A DNA stretch of 64,000 bases from Pyxicephalus adspersus (lineage: Eukaryota > Chordata > Amphibia > Anura > Pyxicephalidae): assembly GCF_032062135.1 (NCBI RefSeq), contig NC_092859.1, positions 49,290,710 through 49,354,709 of the forward strand, written 5' to 3'. Each line of letters begins with the position of its first letter. Position 1 is the first letter of the stretch. Positions 45,701 through 60,312 of the stretch are shown in pieces. The notes under the pieces were generated by a model. That model saw only the letters and a list, made by a program, of their open reading frames with translations. It did not search any database and had not been told where the DNA came from. Position numbers and translations under genes: made by a program.

Positions 45701-48700
45701 TAATGCTGCCTGAAACCTGAATAAAACATAAAAATAAGGATTTCTGACTTGGGACAAACTTGCATTTTATATAAATGAGGTAGTCCTTTCTGAATTTAGG
45801 TAGGTGGGTATAGGTGAGCTAACCATAGTATAGATTTGTGCAGCCAAATCAGGGACCCAGAGAGTGTAACCCCCACACCTACCCAGCCTAAATCTAAATT
45901 TATGTTGTATGAAGGTAGAGCATATTTGTAGGAACTAAGAGGCCCTGCTCTTTAGAACACAATGGGAAGGCACTAGTAAATTGGATGAATAACAGTCCAG
46001 TTTTCCTTACCACAACATTAGTATCATTGCTTTTTATATGTAAAATGTTTGCTTTGATGTCAGGTTTAATTGTTCGTTTTACCAGACGTTTGATTTGTCT
46101 AGGTTCCAATGGTGAAGGTCAAGCAGACACTGAGAGAGACGAACCAACATCTCCTGTGCGGCTGCGCAAACATTCTTTGCATGGATCTACGGTAACTATT
46201 TTTAACCTTCTGAATTATTTGTATTACAAATATTGCATTCTAATAAAGATTTTTCTGAAATGATCCTTGTAAAAATGTTTATCATGACAACATATCTGAA
46301 ACAAAAACGTGGTAGTGTGAAACCCTTTCAGTTTTTTGTTTTGGCTATGCATACGTATAGGAATTTTGTTGCTGGAAACAATCGCTTGCACAAGAGTTTC
46401 AAATGACATAAACAAATGAGCCTTGTGCACACAGCACCCTTTCTGTTCTATGTAGAAGCGAGGACAAGTGGCACTTCACTGTGCTATCCACCATTATACA
46501 TTCATACGCATTTGTTTCTGGTTGTATTTCAATATGTTTAAAAAATATTAAAGGTTACAATACAGAAATTCGGGACAAAAACAATGTTCTAACAAGGGAA
46601 AAAACGGCCTGTGTGTGCTCAGACATTTAAAACATTTTTCATTGCAAACAATGCTCAAACCAAATTATTTCCCTCATCCAGGTATACCTATAATGGGAAA
46701 CAACTTAGAGTCAGATGAACGTATAATATAGCAAACCATAAGAACCGTTAGTAGAAGACAAAGCAATAATTAGTCAAGTTTGAGCAGTGAGTAAACAAAT
46801 CAAGTGTCCCAGTTGTGTATTAAATACAACAACAAACATAAAAAGTAAAAACTACAAGGGAGGGTAGAGGAAGTTAAGGCACATATCACTAATGCACTAT
46901 ACCCAAGTAAACTAGCATAAAACAACATCTATGTATTACTAAATGCGATCCAAGGTTCCCATATCATCAAATTTCTCCAGAGAATCCTTTAGGGTATGAG
47001 TTAGTCTATCAAAACCATAATCCAATTCAATTTCGTATAAATAGGCTCCAAAGATATCGAGGGTGACTTCCAAGCTTTGGCCAGTGAGATTCTGCCCGCT
47101 AGTAATATCAATCTAATCAGTTTCATTGTGGGTCCAGAAAGGGACACCTCAAGCTTACTAAACAGGGCAGCCTCTACAGTACTAATCGTTTGTTGTAAAA
47201 TTCTAGAGATCAAATGAAATACCTTGTCCCAAAACACTCTGGCTATCAGACATGACCACCAGATATGCAACATGGAGCCCCTAGAATTACAGCCTCGAAA
47301 ACATAAGGGAGAAATTGAGGGGAACACTTTCGCTAGTCTAGCTGGAGTGAGATACCATCGAAGTGCTACTTTGTAATTGGCTTCCACTACCGCAGAGTTC
47401 ATAGAAACCTTGGAAAGGGAGTACACCATATCCCATGTGGTGCCCAGTTCAGATTCCCAATCCCGCATATACTGCAGTTTACTGGTAGGGGCAACCAAGG
47501 CTAAGTAAATAACAGAAATTTGCCCTTTAGTGGAAGCTATGGAGGAGCATGTGCTTTCAAATGCAGAAGCGCGCATGGGTCTCGGGGCTTCTTTAATTAT
47601 CATGTTGATATAGGAAGTCAATTGTCTATAGCAAAATGTTCCGTTGGAGGAATTTCAAAATTACTGACCAAATGTTCCCACGTGAACACTGCGCGACTAT
47701 CCAACAATTCTTTCACTCCTCTAAAACCCTTGGAAATCCATCAGTGAAAGTCAGCAGGACATAAGCCCGGCAGAAAATCCAGATTATGCCAGAGTGGGTT
47801 TAGAGGTTTGAGGTGAGATTAGTGTCGGACAAATGCTAAATTTATCCCATACCTGAATGGATTGAGACAGAGCTGGGCATTGCACAGCTCCTCGCTTACT
47901 TTTTCAACTCCACATGAGGGATTCTATAGAGCCCGAAAAACCATCCTGATTCTCTAATTCAACCCATTATTTGTTTCTGGTTGGACGTTCATTGATTCGC
48001 AGTGGTGGATGAATGACATCCGGTGACCACTGAACACATGTCAGAACTTGCCCAGTCAGTCAACTGTTATGTATGGAGCCTTATTACAGATGGGAAGGGG
48101 GCTGTGATTTGTTTGCTGCAGAATTTGTGGGTTTGTTTTCCAATATTTTATGATGTTAGAGTAGTTTTTGTGTAAAAACTAAAATTGGCTACACACCTGA
48201 CCAGTTTAAAATTGTTAACCCATTTCAAAGTAAATGTAAAACAATTAGGTAACTTCCAATAAGTGTTATTTTTAAAATTAATGATGTTCTTGCCATAAAG
48301 GTCCTTGTTGAACCATAGTTATTGGGTGAACTGTCCCCTGGTTTTGGTTATGCGTTGTCACCTTTGTCACATGGTCTTTTGTTGGCGACTACACTGGGCT
48401 GCACCGTCACACATAAAGATGTGATTCACAATTGTCAGTGTTTGGCACATGCCATGGGAAATGCCATGCAGCTATGGATGAAGCAAGTGCATGAAGGCCA
48501 ACAATGGCTACAAAGAGGCTGCAGGAAACCAGGTACTGAGATACCAGAGACAATGTAAGGTTTATATAAACAGAATTGGCTGTCATCTTCTCATGATTTT
48601 TCCCCATTACTGGCATGTTCTTCACAATCTGAAGTGTGGTTTCTTGGTAGAGGGTTTTACTTTGTGTCAAGGGTTGCCAGCACAGTAGTGAATAACAGTA

Positions 48701-48878
48701 AACTAGTAGCTAATACTAAAATAATGAATACTACAACTAAGTAGTACTTAAGAAAAAATGTTTGATGCACTGATGCTTGGTGCTTTAGCAAATAAGGAGC
48801 TTGTTTAGTTTGCTGTTCTGCTTTAATTATATGTTCATGGTATTTTAACAGGGTAATAGATGTAAAGTTGTTTGTGGT

Positions 48879-48915
<37 letters not shown>

Positions 48916-49748
48916 TATATATATATGAATTTAATTTTTTGCAGCCAAATTTGAGACAGAAACCGGAAAAAGATAAAGAATTCCAAAGGGAAAGAAAAAA
49001 ACAGGATGCTTTGAAGAAAGAGGTAAGGTCAGAAAGTTGTATAATACATTATTTCTGTCTGTTTTATGTAGGGAGTGAATTGACCATCAAAATTCCATAT
49101 TTAGCAGCTTGGAACATTTGTGTTCTACATAGAAATGGAAATAGATACTTGGATCCCCATAATTTATGAAAATGGTTACTATTTTAGAGGCCCAACATTT
49201 TTTGTTTTTGTTTTTTTGTTAGTGTTTTGAATATTGATGTATTTTTTTATTTGTAAAGTGCACAGATTGTGTAATTGCAAAATGTTAAAATACTAGTTAC
49301 TAGTTGCTACACATTATGAAAGCATTGTATGGTAATGGCACTGTAAATGTTAAAGGACACCTCCAACCATGTGTATGGAGTCCTTTCTATGACTGTCACT
49401 TCTAAAGCCACCCGTTCATTGCTGTAGGTATACAGAGTCAGATGGGGAAAAGTAGGAAGTTGAGCCGTCATTTGTTCGGGTTTCTCCTGCTGGCTTGTAT
49501 TAATGTATGAACTAATGCGAGAAACCATAGTGATTAATGGGTATATGCAGTGGCAATCTGTAAGGCAAGTGAAAATGTAGCTTTAAAAGGGTTTTACCAC
49601 AGTGATTGTAGGTGTACTGTACTTTAAATTCTTGATGTTTATTTCTCTTTTCTGCAGGAGGGTTTTTTTTTTTAAATGTGTTTTCACATTAGATTAGACT
49701 AGATTTGCGTTTTCCATATTCCAGAAACTATATTTTTATAACAAACAA

Positions 49749-49780
<32 letters not shown>

Positions 49781-52700
49781 CGTGGTCTCTTAAAAGAACG
49801 TGCTGAGCAGGACAAGAAACTTCAAGCCTTGGAAGAAGAATTTAGAAAAACCGAGCTTAAACTCTTAAATGCTGTGAGGGAGAAGACTTCACTCAGTGCA
49901 ACAATTGCATCCCTAGAAAGACAGATGGCTGACTTGAGCAAAGCGAATGACCTCCTGAAAACTAAGGTACCCTAAGTATTTCAATAGCAGTTGGAAGAAA
50001 GAGCCTTTGCAGTAGTTTTAAAACTTCATTTTCTCATTGTCCACATTCTACCACGGAGTATTCCACCTCCTGTTTTAGTTAGGATGTTGGTTTTACACTG
50101 TCCTGCTTTAGAACAGACAGGGTGGGGAAACTGAGCACATTAGCTCATCAATACAGGTATTTTGACCCTGCCTATTTCAGTTAAAAATTTTGGAAGTCGA
50201 TTATTCAGATCTTTTCCCAGTTACTTTGAAGTTAGTTTTACCTTTAACAGTTCAGGTATCGGGTGTTTGACATGGATGGGGATGATTGAGCAACCACCAT
50301 ACAACATACAGCAGTTGGTTTGGGTATCTTGTATTAGACACTATCTGCATGGGGTTTGCAGGCTCTCCCTGTGTCTGCATGGGTTGTTTCCTCCCACATC
50401 CCAAAAACATGCAGTTAGTTTAATTGGATTCCCCCTAAATTGACCTTAGACTACATTAATGACATATGACTATAGTGGGGACATTAGATTGTGAGCTCCT
50501 TTGAGGGACAGTTAGTGACACGACTATGGACTTTGTACAGCGCTGCGTATTATGATGGCGCTATATAAATACTGTTAAGTAATAATAATGGTTTGACTAT
50601 TGGTAGTGGACAACGAGTTTACAGAGAATATTGGGGGTGGAAATAGTTTAATAGAAGATTCTCTAATGGGTCTTTGATTTCATAGTAAAGAAAATGTTGT
50701 GAAATGATCAAATGAAAAATTCAGGCATGTGCGTTGTCTTTCAGTGTTGCAATCTGCATGCTTTATCCTAATGGTATTGTAACATGACAATTTTTTTTTT
50801 TTTTTTTTTTTCCTCTTCCTTTTCACTAGTTCTCAGATGATGGCTCAAAAAGAAAAATTGATGGCCTGTGCATAGAACTAATGGAAGCTAAAAATAAACT
50901 GGATGCAAAGGACAAGGTTTGTTTAACTGCTTCTTTTGTTAAAGGAAATGTATAGTTTTCATAAGAGATTGACTGTGGTGTGCTGAAATGGATGGCCCTG
51001 CAATGTGTTCCTCGTGCAGAACTAAAGATTTAAAGCGTACCTAAACTCAGAAATTTCACTTTCTGTAAAAGGGTGTGTGTTTTATGGCTGCAAAATTTTT
51101 ATTGATACATTGGCCGTATGTTACAGTTCAGTGGCTGTGTTTGTTGCTTTTTGCAAAACCCTTATTTCCAAAAACTGAAAAAATGTAAAGTTACCTATGA
51201 GCTTTGTTTGAAAATCAATGTGTTGGTTGCAGGAAATCATACGTCTTCAAGCCAGCTTTCAAGAACAAATTGAAACACTGCAGAAAAGTTTAGCTACATC
51301 AAAAGCAGCTTTTAAATCCCTTAAAGAAAGGAACTCTCTTCTTGGTAGGTGATGAAAATCCCCTAGAACATGTCATGATTCCATTGTATTTGCATCTGTT
51401 ATATTTAATAACCATGTCATACATTGCAGCTTACTAGTTGTAGTGGCTGCCTTTTTAGGCTAATCCTTTCAGCAGGTACAAAAAAAAACTTTTTGATCTT
51501 GCCGGAAAAGTTATGTTTAAGAATTTTTTGGTACACCCAATTGTAACCTATTCCACTACTCTTCCCTCCTCCCATGTAAAGGCATGCATTTCTAATATGT
51601 AATTGCCTGTAGATGATATCTCAAAGCATGACTTTTTTTTAATAGGGTTTTGGCTTCTATAATTGTACTTTATTTTCCTGAAACAAACCTAAATTTTTTT
51701 TATCTCTGCTATCTTGCACTGTAATTTGCCACATACTTGTACTTGTTGTGCTCAGATCATGAAATCAGCAGTCAGCTCATGGCAAATCTTTACTATATAG
51801 TCTTCTGCTTAACAATTTGAGCGTTTAGGTCTCAAACTTCAGTTTCAATTTTTTTTTTATATATAGAGGAAAATCATAAAGAGGTGGCGGCTCAAAATGA
51901 AAGTTTGGCAGAGGAATTAAACCAAACTCAAGGTATGTCATGTAATTTGATTTTTACTTTTTTATTTTTATTTTCCTTAATTCATACTAAATACATTTGT
52001 TTACAGTTTTAGTTAAGGAACTCAAAGGAGAAAATAAAAACCTGGAGAACTATCTATCAAATGCCCAAGAGCAAATACAGGTAAATGTCCTCTACAAGTT
52101 TTCTCCACCATGGATATCACTATATCTACAGACATGAATGAGGGCTTGTAAATACTTAAGCGTGAGTAGTCTGGGCACAGGTGCGCTTAAGTCTCAATAC
52201 ACTTCATAAAAAATTGTGTTTAATCTTACATTACCTTTTTCCAGATGTATACTTACCTACAGCAATGTTTAAATTCTTCTAAAATTAGTATGTGTAGTAA
52301 ATCCCCCTCCCATAGGCTTCTATAGGGAGACAGAATTGAATCCTGGAGATGCTGCTGGCACAGCCAAGAAATAGATTTGACCTAAAGAATGTAAACAGCA
52401 AGGCAGGCAAAGGGCTATACGATTAAAGCATGTATGCTGAATGATAGGAGAAGGGGCAATTTCTTTAGATCAGGTGTATACTTCTTAATGCTCCCTTAAG
52501 TATTGGATGTAGCTTATTTTTTTTACCTTTTTAAGGTGGAACTAAAGTTCCACTTTAAAAAAAAAAAAAAAATATCAGGCATTGACTTCACTACCAGCTT
52601 GATCGCTCCAGGTTTCTGGCAAAAAGCTAAGCAGTCAACCTTGCATCGCATTTGGTTGCCAGGGTCCCCAGCTTCCTCTACATTTGCAGGGAATGAATAA

Positions 52701-55700
52701 ACTCCCACATGCCTGCACCAGGGGTTTGCACCTTTGCAGTCAAGCCAATAAAGATGGTTGAAAGAGAAGATGGCTGCCTGATCCAGTGGAACCTCATTTA
52801 CAATTTTAAGGTGGCAACTGGTTGTATTTTATGGTATATATAAAAGTGCAGCATTCAAACTTGGTGATCATTCTTTATTTACTTGAATGACATATGTTTT
52901 TAACTTGCAAAAATGGAGAACAATGTGTTTGCCAAAACGCAACTATTCCTCATTATGATCTATGGTGTTCTCAGCATTTGCCACTTTGAAAGTGATCTGG
53001 GTAACAAGTGGCAATTTGTTCAGTTGTTGTAACTTTAAAAAACAGTCCTCCCCTCCCTTTTATAAAGTTATGTATTTGCAGAGACTGCTTTAAAGGAAAA
53101 TCTGTTATATCCCTTATATGCTGCAGTTTGACTGTGATGGCAGATGCAATACACATTCCATCCAATTGGACAGTGCTATGTGCTTGGTTTATTATATGAC
53201 CCGAAAGTGTGGCAGATTTTCAATTTTTTTGCTGTATGCCTATTGGAAAGGCAAGAAATCCTTTTCCAATTGTGCCTGTTTATAGCTGAGAAATGTTGTG
53301 GATTACATCTTAATCTGTACCAGCTCCTGTCTACTTTAGAACATATGACTGCAGGAAAACGGGTAGAAGTTTAACATATTTGATGGCACAGAAACAGTGG
53401 CCTTCATGAATATTAAAATGCAAAGGGTAGAATTTGCACTGTAACCTATATGTTGCATCAATTGTAAATGGAAAATGTTAGATGGCATTTATATAAAATG
53501 ACTGTCGGACTGATACTAAACTTACATTGGACAAATTTAAATGTTGCCAGCTGAAGACTGCTAATGGTAAATATGCTTTGCAACATGCAAAAAAAAAAAA
53601 AAAAAATCGGCCCCCTCCAATATATAGGTTGTGGAGGTGATCATTTATTGTGTGCATTGTTAAACAGCCAGATGGCCACACATATTGAACACTTTTCAAA
53701 TAACACTTTTTTTTTTTTTTTTTTTTAAGGACCTCAGACTGGAACTAACCAGCAAAGAACAGGAATATGAGCGTAAACTGGAAATTGCAGCATCTCAGAT
53801 AAATGAGCAGAGCTTGGTAAATGTTTTTATATGTTCTCTATATCTTAGTCTTTACAGTGTATACCCTGGTACAATGGGGCAAGTTTTGCGATGAGGTGTA
53901 AATTGGTATAGACTGGAAACTTAAAAATGACATAACTTGAGGAAATGAATATCTTGGGGCGTGTGAATTTTTAAAATTTTTTTAATGTTATATTTAGGCA
54001 CATTTTAGGGCCAGGTTTGCATTAAAAACCGTATATGGGTCACAACACCTCCCATTCTTTATCTCAGTTCAAATTACAACAATGACTCGTTCTGCCACCT
54101 AGTGGCCAATTGGTATAGTGCACAGCTGTCACAATCGGAAATTCTATATGTGTACATTATGAACAATTCTAGAGACGGGAATGATTTATAAATAGAGGCC
54201 TAAATGTAGCAGGGATCTACATGATTAAGCAGTGGTCATTATGGTTTTTCAGCCAGGCCCAAACAAGCTGTATATGAGTGAATAGGAGAGCCATGAGCAC
54301 TCGCTAAGGACAAATGTTTTCTTCAGAATTGAAATGGCAATAAAAATTTGAGGTCCTAACCCTTCTCGTGGGGGGATCCTGCTGGATTCAGGCTTTGATT
54401 CTGGTACAGATCTCCAGAATAGTATAGTGGAACTGAATACCATGATGGATAATATCTTTTCTATTCTCAATTTTGAATTTTGGTTGTCATTTAATCTAGG
54501 CTTGCCTTCTGGTAATCCCCCCCCCCCCCCCAATGTGTAGAATAGGTGAATAATCCTAAAGACGCTTTAAAAGGAGGGCTTTATTTTTGCGTTCCTGGAG
54601 ATCTTTTTAACTTTCCAAACAAATATCCATTAGGTCATTTGCCCTGTGCACATTCATGCAGAACTAAGTCAGTTTGCGTGGGCTGGCATGTTGATATATC
54701 AACCATATCCCAGAGCCACAGATTAGAGCAAAATGAAGAGGATACAGACTGACTGGTTGCAATGGGACTTGCTAAACTCCAGTGTGTGGAATTTTGTATG
54801 TATAGGCAAGAGGATTTAAATGCTAGTTATGAAAAGCTCTACCACACAAACAACAAAATAGTAGGTTTTTTTTTTTTTTTTTTTTTTTTTTCCATGTAGA
54901 CTTCCAGTTCCCTGCGTCAGGAATTGCAGAAAATACAGGAAGAAATGATGAAAGAGAGGCGCCTTTTGGAACAGGAGCTGGAGGGAACACTAGATGATCT
55001 TGATCAATTACAACAACAGGAGGCGGCTGCAGAGAAACTAATCATGGAACTAGAGCAAGAAAATAAGCAGAGGGCAGAAGAGATTGTACAGCTAGAGAAA
55101 ACTCTTCAAGGGTATTTTAAACTGAAAATGTTTTTTTTTTTTTTTATTTTAGAGAAACACAGGAGTGTTACCAGGGGTCCCTTCTAAATCTTCGTCTGCT
55201 TGCTTTACTGAGCCATACACTATAGTGGTCACAGAGTTGATTCACTGAGCTGTACAGACAGAATATATCTACTAATAGAATATTTTACTAGCAGTGGAAA
55301 ATGTTTACTAGATTCTACCCAAATTCTTGCAAATGAAGTCAAATTCATCAGATTAAATTTACCACATGTAGTTGTACATAACTGTAATATGTTCCCCTGT
55401 AATTGTAAGTCCTGATTCTACTAAAAAACTTCTTTGGCCAATTTTACCTGTCTATCTGTTTATATCCCTCCATAGACACCAGTTGATTCTTCTGTACTTC
55501 AACCTAATAACCTATTATTAACCATATATATATTTATATTTATATATTTTTTTTTTTTTTTTTTTTTTTTATGCAACTGGACTAAAGAAGTCAAATTTGA
55601 TAGAATTGAACTTTTGTATTAAATTGATTTTCTAAAAATTCGACCATCCTTAGTTGACCTATGCCTTAGTTCAGGGGTGTCAAACTCAAATCACATAGAG

Positions 55701-58700
55701 AGCCTGTTTTTTAGATTTTGGCCAAGTTGCGAGACACTTTTTTTAAGATGCATAGTCATAGTAGAAGTATAGATCCTTCCTGACCCTGAGACATCATATC
55801 TCGCACCATCCTTGTGCATTAATCATCTTCTGAAAAAAAGACCATGCTTGTCTTGGTGAACATCGTGAATATATCTCATCTTTCATTAAACTGTCTCCCT
55901 TCTGCATTACCTTTTCTCTTGTTTGACAAGCAGTTTTAGCAGTTTTTTAAGAGTTAGGTGTACTTGGCCTGTTGCTGGGTCTCAGCAGGAGTGAAGAAGC
56001 AACTGGGGTCCTTCTGCCTGCTGCACGGTCAGGCAATTATGAGGACCACCACATAAAACATCCAGCTAGGCTGGATTCGGTCCCCAGGCCTTGTGTTTTG
56101 ACACCTCTACTTTAGTTCTATAGATTTCAGTATTACTTGTTCAGTGAGTCCTGGGGTAACTATGTATAAAGTGGGCCAAACAGATTTTTGCATCTCCTGA
56201 TATGGCAAGTTGTTGTTGTTGTTGTTAATCCTCTCGTATACAGTCTTGGAATACTACTCAGGAAATCCATGGTTAATGTTGAGATTCCTGCACCCTTTTT
56301 ATGTATTTTTGCTTGAGATTACTTCATTTTGTTAACATTTTGGTATTGACCAATTCAGTAGGATTTCCTTTTAGGTGTCTTTTGTTATTGTGTTTTTTGT
56401 CCCTCTTGGGAGGAGGTAACTTGTCTTGTGCAGTCCTCAAACTTTTGTATATTTTTTTATTGGTATCCATTATGAATTTTCTCCTAACCACTACCTAGCT
56501 TTTTACAGTCCTCAGACAAACATTCATGTGTGTCAGCCTGTTGTGTTCACACCAAAACCTTGCTTTGTGGATGTCAGAGCAGCAGGATAGCATAGTGAAA
56601 AACAGAACCTGAAATGCCTGTTGCTAGTTTCTAGCCTCCTTGCTGGAAATCAAAACCTTGCTATTTTATGCCATAGTTGCCCATCAGATTGATAACTGCC
56701 ATTAACTTTTCAAGGTTGCAAAAAAGTACCTGTGACATTCTGCTAATGCTCCTACGTGCCTAGTGTTTGACTGTAGGCAGCAAAAACCACAGTAAAAAAC
56801 AGTCTCATAAAGCCTTTAATTTTTTTAAGCAAACATGACTAACTGCCTGTCCAACCTTTTTGTTTTAGCAAAAATGCAGAGCTTGAAAGGACAAAGGAGA
56901 AACACGAGAATAAAATTTCACAGCTGACAGAAGAGCAGAATAATTTGCTGCTACAACTCTCTGAATATGAAGGGTATATAAATATTTATTGTGTAAAAAC
57001 AAAAGGAAAATTCCATGTGAAAGCTGACTCTAGCATAAGGCTTATTGTAATAAACTGTCATTTATTTTTTTATGATCTAGTCTGAAGACTACAGCTGCTA
57101 CAGAAGTGGTCTCTTTAAAGATAACAAATGGGTCTCTAATGGCTAAAATTGCAGAGGCAGAAAATGATAAGGAACTACTAGAACAGCAAATTGAAAAAAA
57201 TTTGAAAAGAAATGAAGCATTGGAACAACAAATTTGTAAATTGCTAGAAGAGTCTTCAAAAACAAAGGAAAGTTTGGAACTCGGGCTACTGGAGTTTCAA
57301 GAATGCTCAAGAAAAACAGAGCAAAGGCTTGAGCAAGAGCTTAATGATCTCCAGGAAACCTCTTCCAAAATGAGGGAAGCACTGGAGCAGAAGCTCTTTG
57401 AGCTTCAGGAAACCTCTACCAAAACAAGGGAAGGACTGGAGCAACAGCTTAAAGAGGTCCAGGATATCTCCGCCAAACAAAGGGAACAACTAGAGCAGAA
57501 GCTTCTGAACTTCCAGGAAACCTCCGACAAAGAGAAAGAAGCATTGGAAAAAAAGCTTCTTGAGCTTCAGGAGTCTTCTGCTATCACAAGGCAGCAGATT
57601 TTAGATGAGCAGGAGACCACCTCCAAAGTGAAAGCAGAACTGGAGAATCAGCTTCATGATCTCCAGGAGAAAACTTTAAAATCTAAGGAGCTTTTGGAAG
57701 ACCAAATTTATGACTTGCAAGGGGAAAAGGAAACTCTGGAGAAGCAACTTCTTGAAGTCCAGGAGACCTCTTCAAAAACAAACCAGTTATTAGAGAAGAA
57801 GCTCATTGACTTTCAGGAAAGTGAAACAAGAATTAGGGAAGAATTAGTACAGCAAATTAATGAACTTAAGGCTAGTAAAGCCAAGGTTTGTGAAGAATTG
57901 GAGAAAAAAATTCTTGAGATGCAAGAGACCTCAACAAAGACTGTTTGTGAATTAGAGCTGCAAGTTCTTGAACTACAGCAAGAGCTGGGAAAAACAAAGA
58001 ATGAAGCAGAGCACAAGATTCAAGAACTTTTGAGGAACAATAATAAAACCGTAGAAAAAATAATGCAGGAAATGGAAAAGGATTCTGAAAAAATAAAAGG
58101 ACAATTGGAAGGACAACTACTTCAGTTGCAGGAGTCATCTAAGAAAACACAAGAAAACTTGGAGAAACAGCTTCAAGACCTTCTTGAGACCTTTTCCAGA
58201 AAAGAGGAGGCGTTTCAACAACAGAATAATGAACTAACAAACCTAAAGATACAACTTTCGGAGTTACAAGTAGAGCTTTTAAGGTATCTTGCAATAATTG
58301 CACCACACCTGTATAGATGCTCTGTCATATGTTAAAAAAACACATAATTAATACAATGTACATTTAGGCGAAGCTTACAAAAGACTGCTCAGTTTTGTGT
58401 AAATCACTCTCCATTCTGCAAAACAACCTTCATGGAGTCATAATGACCTTGCAGTCATTAGAAGTGAGCTGAAGAAAAACAAAGTAACTGTCAGTGTCTG
58501 TAGATGGAGGTGGGGGGGAGGTGTTATTTCTACTAAACAGGTGTGTAGTGTGGGCAGAAGGCTAATCTAGTTTCAGGATAAACTTGGTTTTAGCTACACC
58601 TTGGCTTAAGGTTTAAAGTTTAAGCTATTCTTTTTTTGAAAATATTTTACACTTTATTACCCAAGATTCACAGCTCAAATTAGATTCAGATATGTGGGGG

Positions 58701-60279
58701 GGGGGGGGGGATTGTTTAACTTTGGGTGAAAAACAGACAGTTGTTTCCCTTGGTTATTCTCTGGTTTGGTTAACTTGATAATGCTAAAGTTATTTTACAG
58801 GAAAGGCTGTGAAAATGAAGAAACAATAAAATGGCGCACCCTGTATGAAGAGTTGTTCAATAAAGTCAGACCCTTTCAGGTATACTTATAATTTATTTCC
58901 TATATATATTATTTTTTTTTTTTTCCTTGGCATTACCCATTAGTGATCTGCCTTTTCCTCCCACAAATGCACAATGCAAAAAAAGGCAATCTAAGCCAGT
59001 GACTGGGAGAGATCATTTGCAGGGATAGTGGTTTAATATTTATTGCTACTATGCATCTCAGGAGTCCTTGGCACCTGTAACATGATTATTTTAACCCCCC
59101 TAGTGGTAATCCCGAGTGTGACCCGGGGTAAGTTTAGAAGCCCCCTTTACCTTCGCCCAGCGCTCCAGCAGCGGGTCTAATGGTCCCGCTGTGATGCTGG
59201 GATGTTAATGAATTAGGGGGTGAGGCCGGGCGGGAAATTTAAAAGCAGATTACCAAGTAATCTACTTTTAAATACCACCCGGGGTCCCGGCCACGTTGCT
59301 GCCTGCATCAGCAGTTAGATGCGACGCACAATGCAGGACTTCTGCATTGTGCATCACATCTATCTGCTGATTTGAGCAGCAATAGTAAATTCTTAGGGTG
59401 GTGCCAGCAGGAAATCACCCCTGGAAGTGTCCTGATTTACATTTTGCCCACTATTATCCCTGACCTTTTGACATTTTTTGATTAAATTACATTGTTGTGG
59501 TCTATTTCATTTTTTTTTTTTTTTTTTTAGAATTATTTATTATATTCATGATTATAATAAATATAATTATCATACCGGGGAGGTAATCTGAAGAATTACA
59601 GGCCACAATATAAACAAAAATTTCTATGCAAAAAAATTAGGGTCACATTTTGCATCAAAAAACTTACCAAATTAGAACTCTAGGGGGGTTAAAGCAGAAT
59701 TTTGCTCCCAGTGCACACCACACAGCCTCACTGCATCAAATTGTGTAATAAACTGCAGTATATCTTGGTAGAATTTAACCATAAAATTAGGAAGCGGATT
59801 AACGCAGGCACTATCGGATGTCCTGGGTAGTTTAAAGCAACATGGTCAGATTACTGGTACCAATCCACAACTGGGGATGTGTGCTTTTCATGTGCAAATT
59901 GGTTTTGAAAGAGTTGTATAGTAACCTGTTAAAACTTTTGAGTATAGTTTTTGTAATGAAATGTATCTTACAGCAACAACTGGATGCCTTTGAAGCTGAG
60001 AAAAATGCCTTGCTTAATGAGCGTGGAGCAGCACAAGATGAGCTGAACAAACTCAGTGAGGCATATGCAAAGCTCCTTGGTCATCAGAATCAAAAACAAA
60101 AGATAAAGCATGTTGTGAAACTAAAGGATGAAAACATTCAACTTAAACAGGTACAGTAAAAGTTGCATTTTCTCATTTGCACAGCAGTTGGCAGTATTGG
60201 GCTTCTTCACTTTATTTTCTCATTTGCACAGCAGTTGGCAGTATTGGGCTTCTTCACTTTATGTATTAAAATCTTTTTG

Positions 60280-60312
<33 letters not shown>

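Noticed and set aside
47001..47621. 206-codon ORF as a possible host gene antisense to HMMR
   Set aside because: Carries the C-terminal L1-type ORF2 signature ([18 protein letters not shown]...HIWWSC).
48322..48558. Possible extra HMMR exon
   Set aside because: Exon 3 and exon 4 join in the correct phase without it, and flanking splice sites do not fit.
53685..53894. Alternative short coding gene
   Set aside because: It is HMMR exon 10 with read-through into both introns.
57813..58138. - strand cysteine/serine-rich ORFs inside HMMR exon 13
   Set aside because: Antisense shadows of the coiled-coil repeat array.
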